64,000 nt of DNA from Gp6-AA40 sp035649395 (GTDB taxonomy: Bacteria > Acidobacteriota > Vicinamibacteria > Vicinamibacterales > UBA2999). The stretch covers positions 1 through 64,000 of the forward strand of contig DASRJR010000215.1 of assembly GCA_035649395.1 (NCBI GenBank). Direction: 5' to 3'. A program made the position numbers and the translations under genes. The notes beneath the pieces are model-generated. The model saw nothing but the letters and a program-made list of their open reading frames with translations. It searched no databases and was not told the DNA's origin. Each line of letters opens with the position of its first letter. Position 1 is the stretch's first letter. Shown piece by piece: positions 10,425 to 19,100 of this stretch.

Positions 10425-11489
10425 ATGGATCTGTACATCGTTCTGGGAATCGAGCACGGCGCGTCGGAGTCCGAGATCAAGCGGGCGTACCGACGTCTTG
10501 CGCGCCGGTTTCATCCGGACATCAATCCGGGTGACCGCACGGCCGAAGCACGGTTCCGGCAGATCCTGGAGGCGTACGAGACCCTGATCGATCCGGCGCG
10601 GCGCTCCAAGTACGACGCGGGCCATCCGGATCCGCAGCCCGCGCGGCCCAGCGGATTCGAGGGCTTCGATTTCTCCACGCGCGGTGTCGACTACTCCGCG
10701 ACGTTCGGTGATCTCTTCGCCGAAGTCTTGACCGAGCGCGGCGCGCGAAACGACACCTCGCAGCGCGGCGCCGACCTGCACGCCGAGATGGCCGTGTCGT
10801 TCGAGGAGGCGCTGAGCGGGACCCAGCGAGCAGTCACCATCACCCGCCGCGAGATTTGCCGGACCTGCGCGGGCAGCGGCCGCACGCGAATGAGCCCAGG
10901 CGTGTGCCACCTGTGCCACGGAACCGGTTCGGTGCGTTCGGTGCGTGGGCACATGGTGTTCTCGGGGAACTGCACGTCGTGCGGCGGCACCGGTCAGCAG
11001 ATGCCGCGGCCGTGCGATCCCTGCAGCGGTACTGGCGTGGAGACGCGAAGCGAAACAGTGACCGTGCGGGTGCCGGGCGGCGTCGCCGACGGCGATCGCC
11101 TGCGTGTGCCGGGGAAGGGACATGCCGGCACGCGCGGCGGGGCGCCCGGCGATTTGTACGTCACGGCGAAGGTGGCGTCGCACCCGCTGTATCGCCGCGA
11201 GGGCGACGACCTTCACATGATCGTGCCCGTTGCCGTGCACGAAGCGGCGTTGGGGACCAAGGTCATCGTGCGCACGCTCGAAGGGGACGCGCGCCTGCGC
11301 GTACCGCCCGGCACGCAATCGGGTCAGCGATTCCGCCTGCGTGAGCGTGGTGCGCCCTCGACGAGAACCGGGCTGCGTGGCGATCTCGTCGTCGAGGTGC
11401 GCATCATGCTGCCGAAAGTGCTCGATGAACGCTCGAAGGAGCTGCTGCGCGAGTTCGGTCGCCTCAACGCGGAAGGCGTTCGGGAGTAG
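10425..11489 (+). CDS. dnaJ: Chaperone DnaJ (Hsp40, type I)
   Basis: Co-chaperone that stimulates DnaK ATP hydrolysis and hands over substrates. The 354-residue protein has an N-terminal J domain with the essential HPD in RRFHPDINPGD, a short GF-like linker (GFEGFDFS), and a cysteine-rich zinc region with four CxxCxGxG repeats (CRTCAGSG, CHLCHGTG, CTSCGGTG, CDPCSGTG). A C-terminal substrate-binding domain follows (VRVPGGVADGDRLRVPGKG). The zinc region makes it a true DnaJ and not a CbpA-type protein. The stop is only two bases before hspR. Confidence 0.95.
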   Translation: MDLYIVLGIEHGASESEIKRAYRRLARRFHPDINPGDRTAEARFRQILEAYETLIDPARRSKYDAGHPDPQPARPSGFEGFDFSTRGVDYSATFGDLFAEVLTERGARNDTSQRGADLHAEMAVSFEEALSGTQRAVTITRREICRTCAGSGRTRMSPGVCHLCHGTGSVRSVRGHMVFSGNCTSCGGTGQQMPRPCDPCSGTGVETRSETVTVRVPGGVADGDRLRVPGKGHAGTRGGAPGDLYVTAKVASHPLYRREGDDLHMIVPVAVHEAALGTKVIVRTLEGDARLRVPPGTQSGQRFRLRERGAPSTRTGLRGDLVVEVRIMLPKVLDERSKELLREFGRLNAEGVRE

Positions 11490-11491
11490 GC

Positions 11492-11941
11492 ATGGCGAAG
11501 CGGGCGGAACGTGGCAAGGCGTACTACATGATCAGCGCGGTGTCGCAGAAGTACGACATCCATCCGCAGACGCTGCGTCTGTACGAGCGCGAAGGGCTGC
11601 TCAAGCCCTCGCGCACCGAGGGCAATACCCGGCTGTACTCGGAAGAAGATCTGGAGCAGCTCGAGACCATCCTGACGCTGACGCGCGATCTCGGCGTCAA
11701 CCTCGCTGGCGTCGAGATCATCTTGAACCTGCGGCGCAAGATCGAGCAGATGCAAGGCGAGGTCAATCAGTTCATGGACTACGTGAAGCGCGAGCTGGCC
11801 CGTGGCATCGACGACTGGGAGCAGCGTCTCGGCACTGCGCTCGTCAAGTCAACACCGACCGACCTCGTGCGCCGCACGCCGCCACCCGTCGAGGAACCCG
11901 AGGCCGGGGGGCGCAGGCCGACGCGGAAGTCGAGCAGCTAG
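11492..11941 (+). CDS. hspR: HspR, MerR-family heat-shock repressor
   Basis: The 149-residue protein has a MerR-type winged helix-turn-helix near the N-terminus: YMISAVSQKYDIHPQTLRLYEREGLLKPSRT, then NTRLYSEEDLEQL. A coiled-coil-forming helix (IILNLRRKIEQMQGEVNQ) and a basic/Pro-rich tail follow. The dnaK-dnaJ-hspR order is the established arrangement in which HspR represses the operon, with DnaK as co-repressor; that role is inferred from family and context. It lies two bases after dnaJ, so translation is probably coupled. Confidence 0.9.
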   Translation: MAKRAERGKAYYMISAVSQKYDIHPQTLRLYEREGLLKPSRTEGNTRLYSEEDLEQLETILTLTRDLGVNLAGVEIILNLRRKIEQMQGEVNQFMDYVKRELARGIDDWEQRLGTALVKSTPTDLVRRTPPPVEEPEAGGRRPTRKSSS

Positions 11942-11955
11942 GAGTCTTCGGCGTT

Positions 11956-13011
11956 CTACAAGCTGGGAACGATGCGCAACCCACTGACCGGGCCTGGGAG
12001 CGCGCCTTGCGGACGCCACCCGAGTTGGATCACCTCGAAGTCGCTGGCCGTCAGGGCGGCGAACGCGGGATTGAGGATGCCGTTGTCCCAGCGAGTGTCG
12101 AAGGCCCCGCTGATGTACATGTCCGATCCGTTGTCCGCCACGATCAGGCCGTAGCGCTGCATCGCACGGAAGATCCGCTGGAGTTCCGGCCTGAATCCCG
12201 ACAGGTCTTTCGAGGCCTTGAGCCGGAGCCGCGCCCCCATTGGCAGAGCCCCGGAAGTTGATCCGGCGCGGTGTGAGGCCGGATACACGTACCCGTTCGT
12301 CGCACGCACGGTCACGCGGAACGCGTGCATGATCTCGGCGGTGCCAAACGCCTCGTCATGGCGCACCAGGCCGGGCAGAATCGCGAGTCCGGCGGCGTCC
12401 GCCGACGTCCAGCCGTCCGGACGACGGGTGTTGGTGTCGAGATCGAAGAACGCGCCGGACCCGGCCCGCCACGTCGTCCCGTCGAAGAACACGTTGTACA
12501 GCTCGTAGAGATGACGGTTGTCGCGATCGACGATCAACATGTGTCGATCGCTGCCGCTGCGTCGATCGATGTTGCCCGGTTCACCACCTTCGATCCAGTG
12601 CGCCTGCGCGATCGCCTCATCAGGAATGGGATAGAAGGCATAGCTGCGATTCGTGGAGTGATCCACGCCGTCGCTTTCGTCGACGTACTGAAACTGCACC
12701 GTTTTCTTTGGCTGCGATCCATCGACCACGATGTACGGAAAGCCGTAGATCTCGACGCTGCCGGGTGATGCTTCGCCGCCGAAATCGGGATGAAGCCGGC
12801 GGGTCGAGCCGTTGTTGATGAACGTAATGTAGTTGGCGGATGCCGCGTCGACCGGTGCCGCCGAGACGTCGACGTTCCACCAGTTGTCGCGAGGGAAGAG
12901 CGGCAGCGGCTGGGGCAGGGCGCCGTTGAGCGTTGCGCCGACTACGGTGACAGTCGCGCCCGCGGCGAGGGCGAGGACCGCGCAGAGCTGTCGCGAGGAT
13001 CTCGATCGCAT
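11956..13011 (-). CDS. Secreted protein of unknown function, 351 aa
   Basis: I do not recognise a characterised family. I chose the ATG at 13011 (MRSRSSRQL) because it starts an ordinary signal peptide: basic residues, a hydrophobic stretch (LCAVLALAAGATVTVV), then small residues. A longer frame begins 24 codons upstream. The mature part opens with a PRDNWWNVDVSAAPVDAAS stretch and is rich in Trp, Asp and Gly, which suggests a globular periplasmic or extracellular domain. Two His-containing stretches (QAHWIEGGEPG and SDRHMLIVDRDNRHLYELY) could be functional. It is convergent with hspR and stands alone. Confidence 0.6.
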   Translation of the reverse strand: MRSRSSRQLCAVLALAAGATVTVVGATLNGALPQPLPLFPRDNWWNVDVSAAPVDAASANYITFINNGSTRRLHPDFGGEASPGSVEIYGFPYIVVDGSQPKKTVQFQYVDESDGVDHSTNRSYAFYPIPDEAIAQAHWIEGGEPGNIDRRSGSDRHMLIVDRDNRHLYELYNVFFDGTTWRAGSGAFFDLDTNTRRPDGWTSADAAGLAILPGLVRHDEAFGTAEIMHAFRVTVRATNGYVYPASHRAGSTSGALPMGARLRLKASKDLSGFRPELQRIFRAMQRYGLIVADNGSDMYISGAFDTRWDNGILNPAFAALTASDFEVIQLGWRPQGALPGPVSGLRIVPSL

Positions 13012-13174
13012 CTCGCATCGAGAGGCAACGTGCGTGCCGATCACGATCGCGAAGATTTTCGAGTGTGACGCACGAGCGACCACACACTTCTGTCATTCGA
13101 CCAGATGTTTTTGGAATCGCCTTCGAGGGGTTGCTCGGGATCTCCGTGCACCGCGTTAGGAGTTAACATGATGT

Positions 13175-14014
13175 GTGGCCTGCCCGCTCTGCGACGACAG
13201 TGGATGGAAGACGATCGAGCTGAACGGCGTGTCGCGAGTCACGCGTTGCGATTGCGTCCGAGATCGCACCGTCGATCAACGGCTCCGCGATGCGCGTATC
13301 CCTCCTCGATATCAGCGCTGCACACTCGATAGCTTCGTCACGTATCAGAACGAGGAGCTGCTCCGTGCGGTCGCATCGGCGCGCCGCTTCTGCGAGTCCT
13401 TTCCCGTCGTCGAGAAAGGGATGATGCTCATCGGTCCGCCCGGCATCGGCAAGACCCACATCGCCGTCGCGGTTTTGCGCGACGTCGTACGCCGCACCGG
13501 TGCACGCGGCATGTACTACGACACCCGGGCACTGCTGCGCGATATTAGGAGCACCTACAACCCTGTGACACATACCGCCGAAATGGATGTGATTCGGCCG
13601 GTGATGGAAGCGGAGCTGCTCGTGCTCGACGATCTTGGCGCCGAACGTCTGACGGACTGGGTCGAAGAGACGATGAGCTCGATCGTGAACACGCGGTACA
13701 ACGAGCGGCGGCCGACGATCTTCACGTCGAACTACGAAGACGTGCCCGATGAGGGCGAGTTGAACTCGCTGCTTGTCCGGGTCGGTTTTCGCCTCCACTC
13801 CCGTTTGCGCGAGATGTGTGAGTTCCTCGAGTACGACGGTCCCGACTACCGGAACCTCCCGCCCAATGGCGGTGCCGAAGACTTATACAAGCTGTGGAAG
13901 GCGCAGCCGCGACGCAAGCTACCGGCGCGGTCGCAGGGCCAGGCGCGGGCGCAGATGAAAGCACCCAAAGAGAAAGTTGACCTGAAGTGGTCGGGCGGGA
14001 GGGCGGGAACGTAG
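13175..14014 (+). CDS. DnaC/IstB-type AAA+ ATPase with N-terminal zinc ribbon
   Basis: Resembles helicase-loader/primosomal ATPases of the DnaC-DnaI-IstB group. The 279-residue product begins with CPLC (C3, C6) and CDC (C25, C27), a probable zinc ribbon. Walker A follows in IGPPGIGKTH, Walker B in LLVLDDLGAE, and a sensor-type Asn/Arg region in IFTSNYED and VGFRLHSRLREM. The tail is Lys/Arg-rich. No transposase is nearby, so it is not an IS21 IstB; a host DNA-replication role is inferred. The start is GTG 13175, as the nearby ATGs are in another frame, with AGGAG about 12 bases upstream. Confidence 0.8.
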   Translation: MACPLCDDSGWKTIELNGVSRVTRCDCVRDRTVDQRLRDARIPPRYQRCTLDSFVTYQNEELLRAVASARRFCESFPVVEKGMMLIGPPGIGKTHIAVAVLRDVVRRTGARGMYYDTRALLRDIRSTYNPVTHTAEMDVIRPVMEAELLVLDDLGAERLTDWVEETMSSIVNTRYNERRPTIFTSNYEDVPDEGELNSLLVRVGFRLHSRLREMCEFLEYDGPDYRNLPPNGGAEDLYKLWKAQPRRKLPARSQGQARAQMKAPKEKVDLKWSGGRAGT

Positions 14015-14035
14015 TAATTCTGCATTCTGCATTAC

Positions 14036-15172
14036 ATGTCGTTAGGCCTCTACCTCCACATTCCCTTCTGCTCCGCGATCTGCAACTACTGCAACTTCAA
14101 TCGAGGTCTGTTCGACGCTGAACTGAAGCAGCAGTATGTTGCTGCGCTCAGAGAGGAGATTCACCAGCGAGCCGACGGAGCGTCCGCTGATACGGTGTTC
14201 TTTGGCGGGGGGACGCCGTCGTTGTTGGAACCGACGGAGATCGCGGACCTCATTGAAGCGTGCCGCGCTGGGTTCGCCCTGAGCCCCGACGCCGAGATCA
14301 CGCTCGAGGCCAACCCCGAGACCGTAAGCGACGAGCGGCTGGCTGGCTTCCGACGCGCCGGCGTGAATCGATTGAGCTTCGGTGTTCAGTCGTTTCGTGA
14401 TGAGGAACTGCTGCGTCTCAGCCGGCTGCACTCGGCCGCTCGGGCTCGGGACGCGTTTCGCCAGGCGCGACGGGCCGGGTTCGACAACATCTCGCTCGAC
14501 CTGATGATGTGGCTGCCGCAGCAGTCCCTGCCCGACTGGCTCGCCTCGGTCGAGGGGCTGATCGAGCTGTCGCCGGACCACGCCTCCCTCTATCTGCTCG
14601 AGATCTACCCGAACGCACCGCTGCGCGATGCGATGGCCCGGGCCAAATGGTCGCTCGCCCCCGACGACGACGCCGCGGACATGTACCTGCAGGCGATGGA
14701 ACGGCTCGACGCGGCGGGCTACGCCCAATACGAGATTTCCAACGTGGCTCGCCCGGGTCGTGAATCGCGGCACAATCTCAAATACTGGACCGACGGGGAG
14801 TGGCTTGGATTCGGCTGCGGGGCGCATTCGACGAGGAATGGCGTCCGTGAGAAGAATGTTTCCTCCACAACGGAGTACATCGCGCGCGTGGCTGATAGAG
14901 GACAGATGGCCGCGGAGCGGCGCGAGCTCACGGCGCAGGAGCGGGTCGAGGAGGCGCTGTTCACCGGACTGCGGCTCTGCCGGGGCCTCGACCTGACAGA
15001 GGTCAAATCACGGTATGCCGTGGATGTGCGGGCCGAGTATGGCGGCGAACTCCAACCGTTCGTGGAAGGCGGTCTCTTGATCTATGATGGCGGCCGCATG
15101 CGCCTGACGCGGGCAGGAATGCTTCTTGCTCACGAGGTCATGACCGTTTTCATAAACTCGTCCGTACGCTAG
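14036..15172 (+). CDS. hemW: Radical SAM heme chaperone HemW (coproporphyrinogen-oxidase-like)
   Basis: Radical SAM protein of the HemN/HemW group that in HemW acts as a heme-binding chaperone for respiratory enzymes. The 378-residue product has the cluster motif CSAICNYC (C12, C16, C19) followed by NFN, then the FFGGGTPSLL SAM-binding segment, the GVQSF segment and YEISNVARPG. The motif lacks the fourth Cys typical of true HemN. The C-terminal winged-helix domain is present. A short direct repeat (ATTCTGC ATTCTGC) directly precedes the ATG. Confidence 0.88.
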   Translation: MSLGLYLHIPFCSAICNYCNFNRGLFDAELKQQYVAALREEIHQRADGASADTVFFGGGTPSLLEPTEIADLIEACRAGFALSPDAEITLEANPETVSDERLAGFRRAGVNRLSFGVQSFRDEELLRLSRLHSAARARDAFRQARRAGFDNISLDLMMWLPQQSLPDWLASVEGLIELSPDHASLYLLEIYPNAPLRDAMARAKWSLAPDDDAADMYLQAMERLDAAGYAQYEISNVARPGRESRHNLKYWTDGEWLGFGCGAHSTRNGVREKNVSSTTEYIARVADRGQMAAERRELTAQERVEEALFTGLRLCRGLDLTEVKSRYAVDVRAEYGGELQPFVEGGLLIYDGGRMRLTRAGMLLAHEVMTVFINSSVR

Positions 15173-15284
15173 CATGCGGGGTCTCCGCCGCGCAGGTTGC
15201 GCGGTGGAGTTGGATTCGCGGGGGTCCCCGTCGATGGCTTGCGCGAACGGGGTGTGATGACCGGCTATCCGAGGAGGCTCGACG

Positions 15285-15743
15285 ATGCGACGACTGTCCG
15301 GAGTGTTATTGGCTGGCGCGATTCTCATGTTGCCGGCGTTTTCGCCGCACGCGTTTGCTCAGGGAGCGGCGCCTCAGAAGTTCACGCTGGACGGCGACCT
15401 CGCGCTGTGGAGCGTGGCGATCCGTCCGGATAAGACGGGCGAATACGAGAAGATCCTCGCGAAGGTGAAAGAGGTGCTGAGCAAGTCGGAAGCGCCGGAA
15501 GCGAAGAAGCAGCTCGCCGGCTGGAAGGTGATGCGCAGCTCCAAGCCTATGCCCGACGGCAATATCATCTTCACCCACGTCATCAACCCGGTGCCCGGCG
15601 CCGACTACAACATCCTCCAGGTGCTTTACGCCTCGATCACGGATCCAATGGAACAGCGAACGCTGTACGACATGTACAAGGCGGCGTTTGCGGCCAACCT
15701 GGGTGTGTCGAGCGGGACCATCGCGGCGGACCTGTCGAAGTAA
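15285..15743 (+). CDS. Secreted protein, paralogue 1 of a tandem pair
   Basis: Unknown family. The product has 152 residues with a clear signal peptide (MRRLSGVLLAGAILM, cleavage near AFAQ) and GAGGCTC upstream as a partial ribosome site. The mature part contains WSVAIRPDKTGEYEKILAK, then LAGWKVMRSS, then VPGADYNILQVL. The same landmarks, in the same order, occur in the gene at 15851, so the two are tandem duplicates. The fold looks like a small alpha+beta (ferredoxin-like or ABM-like) domain, which is a guess. Confidence 0.7.
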   Translation: MRRLSGVLLAGAILMLPAFSPHAFAQGAAPQKFTLDGDLALWSVAIRPDKTGEYEKILAKVKEVLSKSEAPEAKKQLAGWKVMRSSKPMPDGNIIFTHVINPVPGADYNILQVLYASITDPMEQRTLYDMYKAAFAANLGVSSGTIAADLSK

Positions 15744-15793
15744 GCCTCGTCCCTCGTCGCGTCGAGCCGACGCGGGTGCGAGCGCATAGAATC

Positions 15794-15833
15794 AAGAGCC
15801 ACGGGCGGCATAGGCCGTTCGTGGCTCTTTTTT
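15794..15833 (+). terminator. Rho-independent terminator
   Basis: AAGAGCCACG (15794-15803) pairs with CGTGGCTCTT (15820-15829), with an inner GGC/GCC continuation, and is followed by a run of T to 15833. It separates the two tandem paralogues, so the second gene needs its own promoter or read-through. Confidence 0.9.
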
Positions 15834-15850
15834 CGTGCAGGGGGAATTTG

Positions 15851-16429
15851 ATGCCTCGGCCGGTCGTCCTCTCCGCCATCATCGTGTGTGCGACGTGTGC
15901 GACGCTCGTCGCGTCGCAGCAGCAGCCGGCAGCGCCCGCTGGCGCGAAGCCCGCACCAGCACAGCCCGCGCCCACACAGCCCGCCCCGGCGGCGCCTGGT
16001 CAACCGGGCGCGCCGCCAGCGCAGACGCCTACGCAGAGCCGTACGTTCACCGCCCCGGCCGGCCTGCTGTTCAACACCGTGCGACCGGAGCGCGTCGCCG
16101 ATTTCGAGAAGGTCATGGCGTACTTGCAGGCGGCGCTCGAGAAGTCGACCGACGAACGCGTCCGTGGCCAGGCCGCCGGGTGGCGCATCTTCAAAGCGAC
16201 CGAGAGCGTGCAGGGGTCGGTGATCTACGTGTATCTGTTCGATCCCACGGTAGTCGGCGCGGACTACGGCATCGGCCAGATCCTGGCGAATGCGTACCCC
16301 CCCGAACAGGCGGAGCAGATCTTTAAACTGTATCGAGACTCCTTGTCGGGCGGCGGCAGCTTGTTGAACATGACACCGGTCAAGCCAGTACCGCCACCGC
16401 CGCTGGAGCCGGTGAAAGCGAAGCCCTGA
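15851..16429 (+). CDS. Secreted Pro/Ala-rich protein, paralogue 2 of a tandem pair
   Basis: Unknown family. ATG 15851 follows a GGGGG ribosome-site-like stretch and begins a signal peptide (VVLSAIIVCATCATLVAS). About 50 residues of Pro/Ala/Gln low complexity follow, then a domain aligned by eye with the 15285 gene: FNTVRPERVADFEKVMAYL, AAGWRIFKATE, VVGADYGIGQILA. The C-terminus is Pro-rich. Compared with paralogue 1 it has gained the low-complexity linker and tail. It is downstream of a strong terminator and convergent with a beta-barrel gene. Confidence 0.68.
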   Translation: MPRPVVLSAIIVCATCATLVASQQQPAAPAGAKPAPAQPAPTQPAPAAPGQPGAPPAQTPTQSRTFTAPAGLLFNTVRPERVADFEKVMAYLQAALEKSTDERVRGQAAGWRIFKATESVQGSVIYVYLFDPTVVGADYGIGQILANAYPPEQAEQIFKLYRDSLSGGGSLLNMTPVKPVPPPPLEPVKAKP

Positions 16430-16438
16430 ACGCCCGGC

Positions 16439-16918
16439 CTAGAACTTCAGATTGGCGCCGACGTAGACGCGGTGGACCGTCGAGAAGAGTGGATCGCCTC
16501 TGAGGGTGAACACTCGGTAGTCGACGCGCGCTCGCAGCGGGCCAAGCAGCCTGATCTTCGCGCCGCCTCCGGTATTCGCGCCGAAGCTCGTATCAGAGAG
16601 GTCGCCGAGTCGTTCTCGATACACGCCGGCTCCGGTCGTGAAGTACGGCTGCATACCGAAAACCGCGATCGGCGACTGCACGAGCACGTTGCCCATCCCC
16701 GTTCGCAGCGATGGCGCACCCTCGGTTTCATCTTCGCGGCTGTCTGAGTATTCGAATTCGAAGCCGATGACGAGCAGCCCCGCGCCGAAGGCGAATCCGC
16801 GCGCGGCGCGATTGGATGGCGTCGTCGATGTGCCGATGAAGAGCGTCGCGTCCGCCCAGGCGGAAGATGAGCTCGCCAGCAGGAGGACGACAACAAGAAG
16901 CGGTCGGACGAGTCGCAT
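16439..16918 (-). CDS. Outer-membrane beta-barrel protein, 159 aa
   Basis: The product starts with a signal peptide (LLVVVLLLASSSSAWA, cleavage near ADA) and then alternates polar and hydrophobic residues in strand-length blocks, each rich in Gly and aromatics: FAFGAGLLVIGFEFEY, QPYFTTGAGVY, GANTGGGAKIRLLGPLRARVDYRVF. It ends in Phe (VYVGANLKF), the usual barrel-assembly signal read by BamA. This suits a small eight-stranded OmpA/OmpW-like porin fold. No specific function can be read. It is convergent with the preceding secreted-protein gene. Confidence 0.75.
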   Translation of the reverse strand: MRLVRPLLVVVLLLASSSSAWADATLFIGTSTTPSNRAARGFAFGAGLLVIGFEFEYSDSREDETEGAPSLRTGMGNVLVQSPIAVFGMQPYFTTGAGVYRERLGDLSDTSFGANTGGGAKIRLLGPLRARVDYRVFTLRGDPLFSTVHRVYVGANLKF

Positions 16919-16950
16919 ATCGAATGATACGATCCTCGTGCCTTACTGTC

Positions 16951-16970
16951 GGGCCGCCTTTAGGCGGCCC
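16951..16970 (+). repeat. TTNA-loop intergenic hairpin (copy 2)
   Basis: GGGCCGCC, loop TTTA, GGCGGCCC: a perfect 8-bp stem ending 10 bases before the start of the acyl-CoA dehydrogenase gene. Its arms are almost those of copy 1. It lacks the GTAG tag and could affect ribosome access to the next gene. Confidence 0.75.
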
Positions 16971-16980
16971 TCAGTCATCG

Positions 16981-18123
16981 ATGGACGTCGCATTCACCAC
17001 TGAGCAGGACCTGTTACGCCGCAGCATTCGCGAATTCGCGGAAGCTGAACTGCGTCCCCACGTCATGGAATGGGACGAGGCCCAACAGTTCCCGCCGTCG
17101 CTGCTCTCCAAGTGCGCCGAACTGGGCCTGATGGGCATCCAGTTTCCCGAATCGTATGGCGGCGCGGCGATGTCGGCCGTGGATTACTGCATCTGCATCG
17201 AAGAGCTTGCGCGTGTCGATCCGTCGGTGTGTCTCTCGGTCGCTGCTCACAACGGCCTTGGCGCGTCGCACATCTTCATGTTCGGGAACGAGGCACAGAA
17301 GCAGAAGTATCTGGTGCCGCTTGCCAGTGGACGCCAACTCGCCGCGTGGGCGTTGACCGAGTCGACCGCTGGCAGCGACGCCGCCTCGATGCGCACGACG
17401 GCCGTTCGCGACGGCGACGGCTGGGTGATCAACGGCACGAAGCAGTTCATCACGCACGGGCGCACGGGCGACGTCATGGTCGTCATGGCGGTCACCAGTC
17501 GCACGAAGGGGAGCCGTGGCATCTCTGCGTTCATCGTCGAGCGCGGCAACCCGGGTCTGCGTGCGGGCAAGAAGGAAAACAAGCTCGGGATGCGGTCGAG
17601 CGAGACGAGCGAGGTCGTCCTCGAACAGTGCCGCGTGCCGGCCGATCACCTGCTCGGCGTCGAGGGGCAGGGTTTCATCAACGCCCTGCAGGTGCTCGAT
17701 GCCGGGCGCATCGGCATCGCCGCCCTCGCCGTCGGTCTGGCGCAAGGTGCGTACGAAGCGGCACGGCACTACGCCTTTGAGCGACGGCAGTTCGGTCAGC
17801 CGATCGGCACGTTCCAAAGCATTCGCGCGAAGCTGGTCGACAGCGCGATGCGCATCGAGGCAGCGCGTCTGCTCACGTTTCGAGCGGCGGCGATGAAGGA
17901 TGCCGGTGAGCGGACCACGCTCGAAGCGGCGATGGCCAAGCTCTATTCGAGTGAAGTGGCGGTCCGCGTCGCCGAGGATGGCGTGCAGATTCACGGCGGC
18001 TACGGTTTCGTGAAGGACTACCCGGCCGAAAAGTACTTCCGCGACGTGAAGCTCACGACGATCGGCGAGGGCACGAGCGAGATCCAGCGCCTCGTCATCG
18101 CGCGACAACTGCTGCTGGCGTAA
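16981..18123 (+). CDS. Acyl-CoA dehydrogenase
   Basis: FAD-dependent oxidation of acyl-CoA to enoyl-CoA. The 380-residue product has the standard three-part fold: an N-terminal helical domain (FTTEQDLLRRSIREFAE), a middle beta domain with the signature WALTESTAGSDAASM, and a C-terminal helical domain with RRQFGQPIGTFQ, QIHGGYGFVKDYP and IGEGTSEIQR. That last segment holds the usual catalytic Glu of short-chain enzymes. The substrate is not certain; the neighbours meaB and a methylmalonyl-CoA epimerase suggest branched-chain or propionate catabolism. A frame extending upstream to 16867 was rejected as it reads through the divergent gene's start region. The stop overlaps meaB by one base. Confidence 0.93.
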   Translation: MDVAFTTEQDLLRRSIREFAEAELRPHVMEWDEAQQFPPSLLSKCAELGLMGIQFPESYGGAAMSAVDYCICIEELARVDPSVCLSVAAHNGLGASHIFMFGNEAQKQKYLVPLASGRQLAAWALTESTAGSDAASMRTTAVRDGDGWVINGTKQFITHGRTGDVMVVMAVTSRTKGSRGISAFIVERGNPGLRAGKKENKLGMRSSETSEVVLEQCRVPADHLLGVEGQGFINALQVLDAGRIGIAALAVGLAQGAYEAARHYAFERRQFGQPIGTFQSIRAKLVDSAMRIEAARLLTFRAAAMKDAGERTTLEAAMAKLYSSEVAVRVAEDGVQIHGGYGFVKDYPAEKYFRDVKLTTIGEGTSEIQRLVIARQLLLA

Positions 18124-19100
18124 TGGGGGACCCCGTTACAGTCCCCGACGGTGTGCTGGCCGGCGATCAGCGCGCGGTGGCGCGGGCCATCTCACTCGTC
18201 GAGAACGACGCCGTCGCGGGCGCACAACTGATTGGTCGCCTCTATCCTCATACCGGCAAGGCCTACACGGTTGGCGTGACCGGCGCGCCGGGAGTGGGGA
18301 AGAGCACGATCGTCGATCGTCTGACGACCGTCGTTCGTCGCGCCGGGCTGACGGTCGGCGTGATCGCCGTCGATCCGACGAGTCCGTTTACCGGCGGCGC
18401 GGTACTCGGCGATCGCGTCCGCATGAGCACGCATGCGGGCGACGCCGGCGTCTTCATCAGGAGCATGGCGACCCGCGGACACCTCGGCGGTCTTGCCAGC
18501 GCGACGGCCGACGCGATCGCCGTGCTCGACGCATCCGGCAAAGACGTGATCATCGTCGAGACCGTCGGCGTCGGTCAGGACGAAGTCGACATCGTCAGCA
18601 CCGCGGATGTGTCGCTCGTCGTGCTGGTTCCGGGCGCCGGCGACGACGTGCAGGCGATGAAAGCGGGGATCATGGAAATCGCTGACGTGTTCGTCGTGAA
18701 CAAGGCGGACCGGGAGGGGGCCGACCACGTCGTGCACACGATCGCGGCAAGTCTATCGCTCAAGACCTTCGGACCGTCCGACTGGCGGCCGCCGATCGTG
18801 AAGACAGAGGCAACGAACGGCGTTGGAATCGAGATGCTGTGGGAAGAGATCGGACGGTTCAGGCAGCGGCCTGGAGCCGAACGCGACGCCCGCCGCCGTG
18901 CCCGTGAATCGGCGCGGCTACGGCGGTTGCTCTCGCAGCGGCTGGTTCAGCGCGTCGAGGAGCATTCGCCCGTCGGCGAGATCGATCGGCTCGTCGATGC
19001 CGTGGTGGCGCGTGAACTGGACCCGTACGCCGCCGTCGAGCGTCTGGTGAGCGGCATGCTCCCAGTGCACGATTCAAGGTTCAAGGTTCAGAGGTCGTGA
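18123..19100 (+). CDS. meaB: MeaB/ArgK-type GTPase, methylmalonyl-CoA mutase chaperone
   Basis: G3E-family GTPase that protects and reloads B12-dependent methylmalonyl-CoA mutase. The product has 325 residues; Walker A is GAPGVGKS (54-61), followed by VDPTSPFTGGAVLGDRVRM, the VETVGVGQDE switch, and the NKAD base-recognition motif. The ACAD stop and this ATG share TAATG. The next gene is an epimerase fusion starting in GTGA, so the three are one operon. No mutase gene is in the window. The last residues (DSRFKVQRS) are encoded by a TTCAAGG TTCAAGG repeat and are probably a recent extension. Confidence 0.92.
   Translation: MGDPVTVPDGVLAGDQRAVARAISLVENDAVAGAQLIGRLYPHTGKAYTVGVTGAPGVGKSTIVDRLTTVVRRAGLTVGVIAVDPTSPFTGGAVLGDRVRMSTHAGDAGVFIRSMATRGHLGGLASATADAIAVLDASGKDVIIVETVGVGQDEVDIVSTADVSLVVLVPGAGDDVQAMKAGIMEIADVFVVNKADREGADHVVHTIAASLSLKTFGPSDWRPPIVKTEATNGVGIEMLWEEIGRFRQRPGAERDARRRARESARLRRLLSQRLVQRVEEHSPVGEIDRLVDAVVARELDPYAAVERLVSGMLPVHDSRFKVQRS

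Noticed and set aside
13175..14014. The DnaC-like ATPase as an IS21 IstB
   Set aside because: No IstA transposase or terminal inverted repeats nearby, and it has a zinc-ribbon N-terminus typical of DnaC/DnaI-like loaders.
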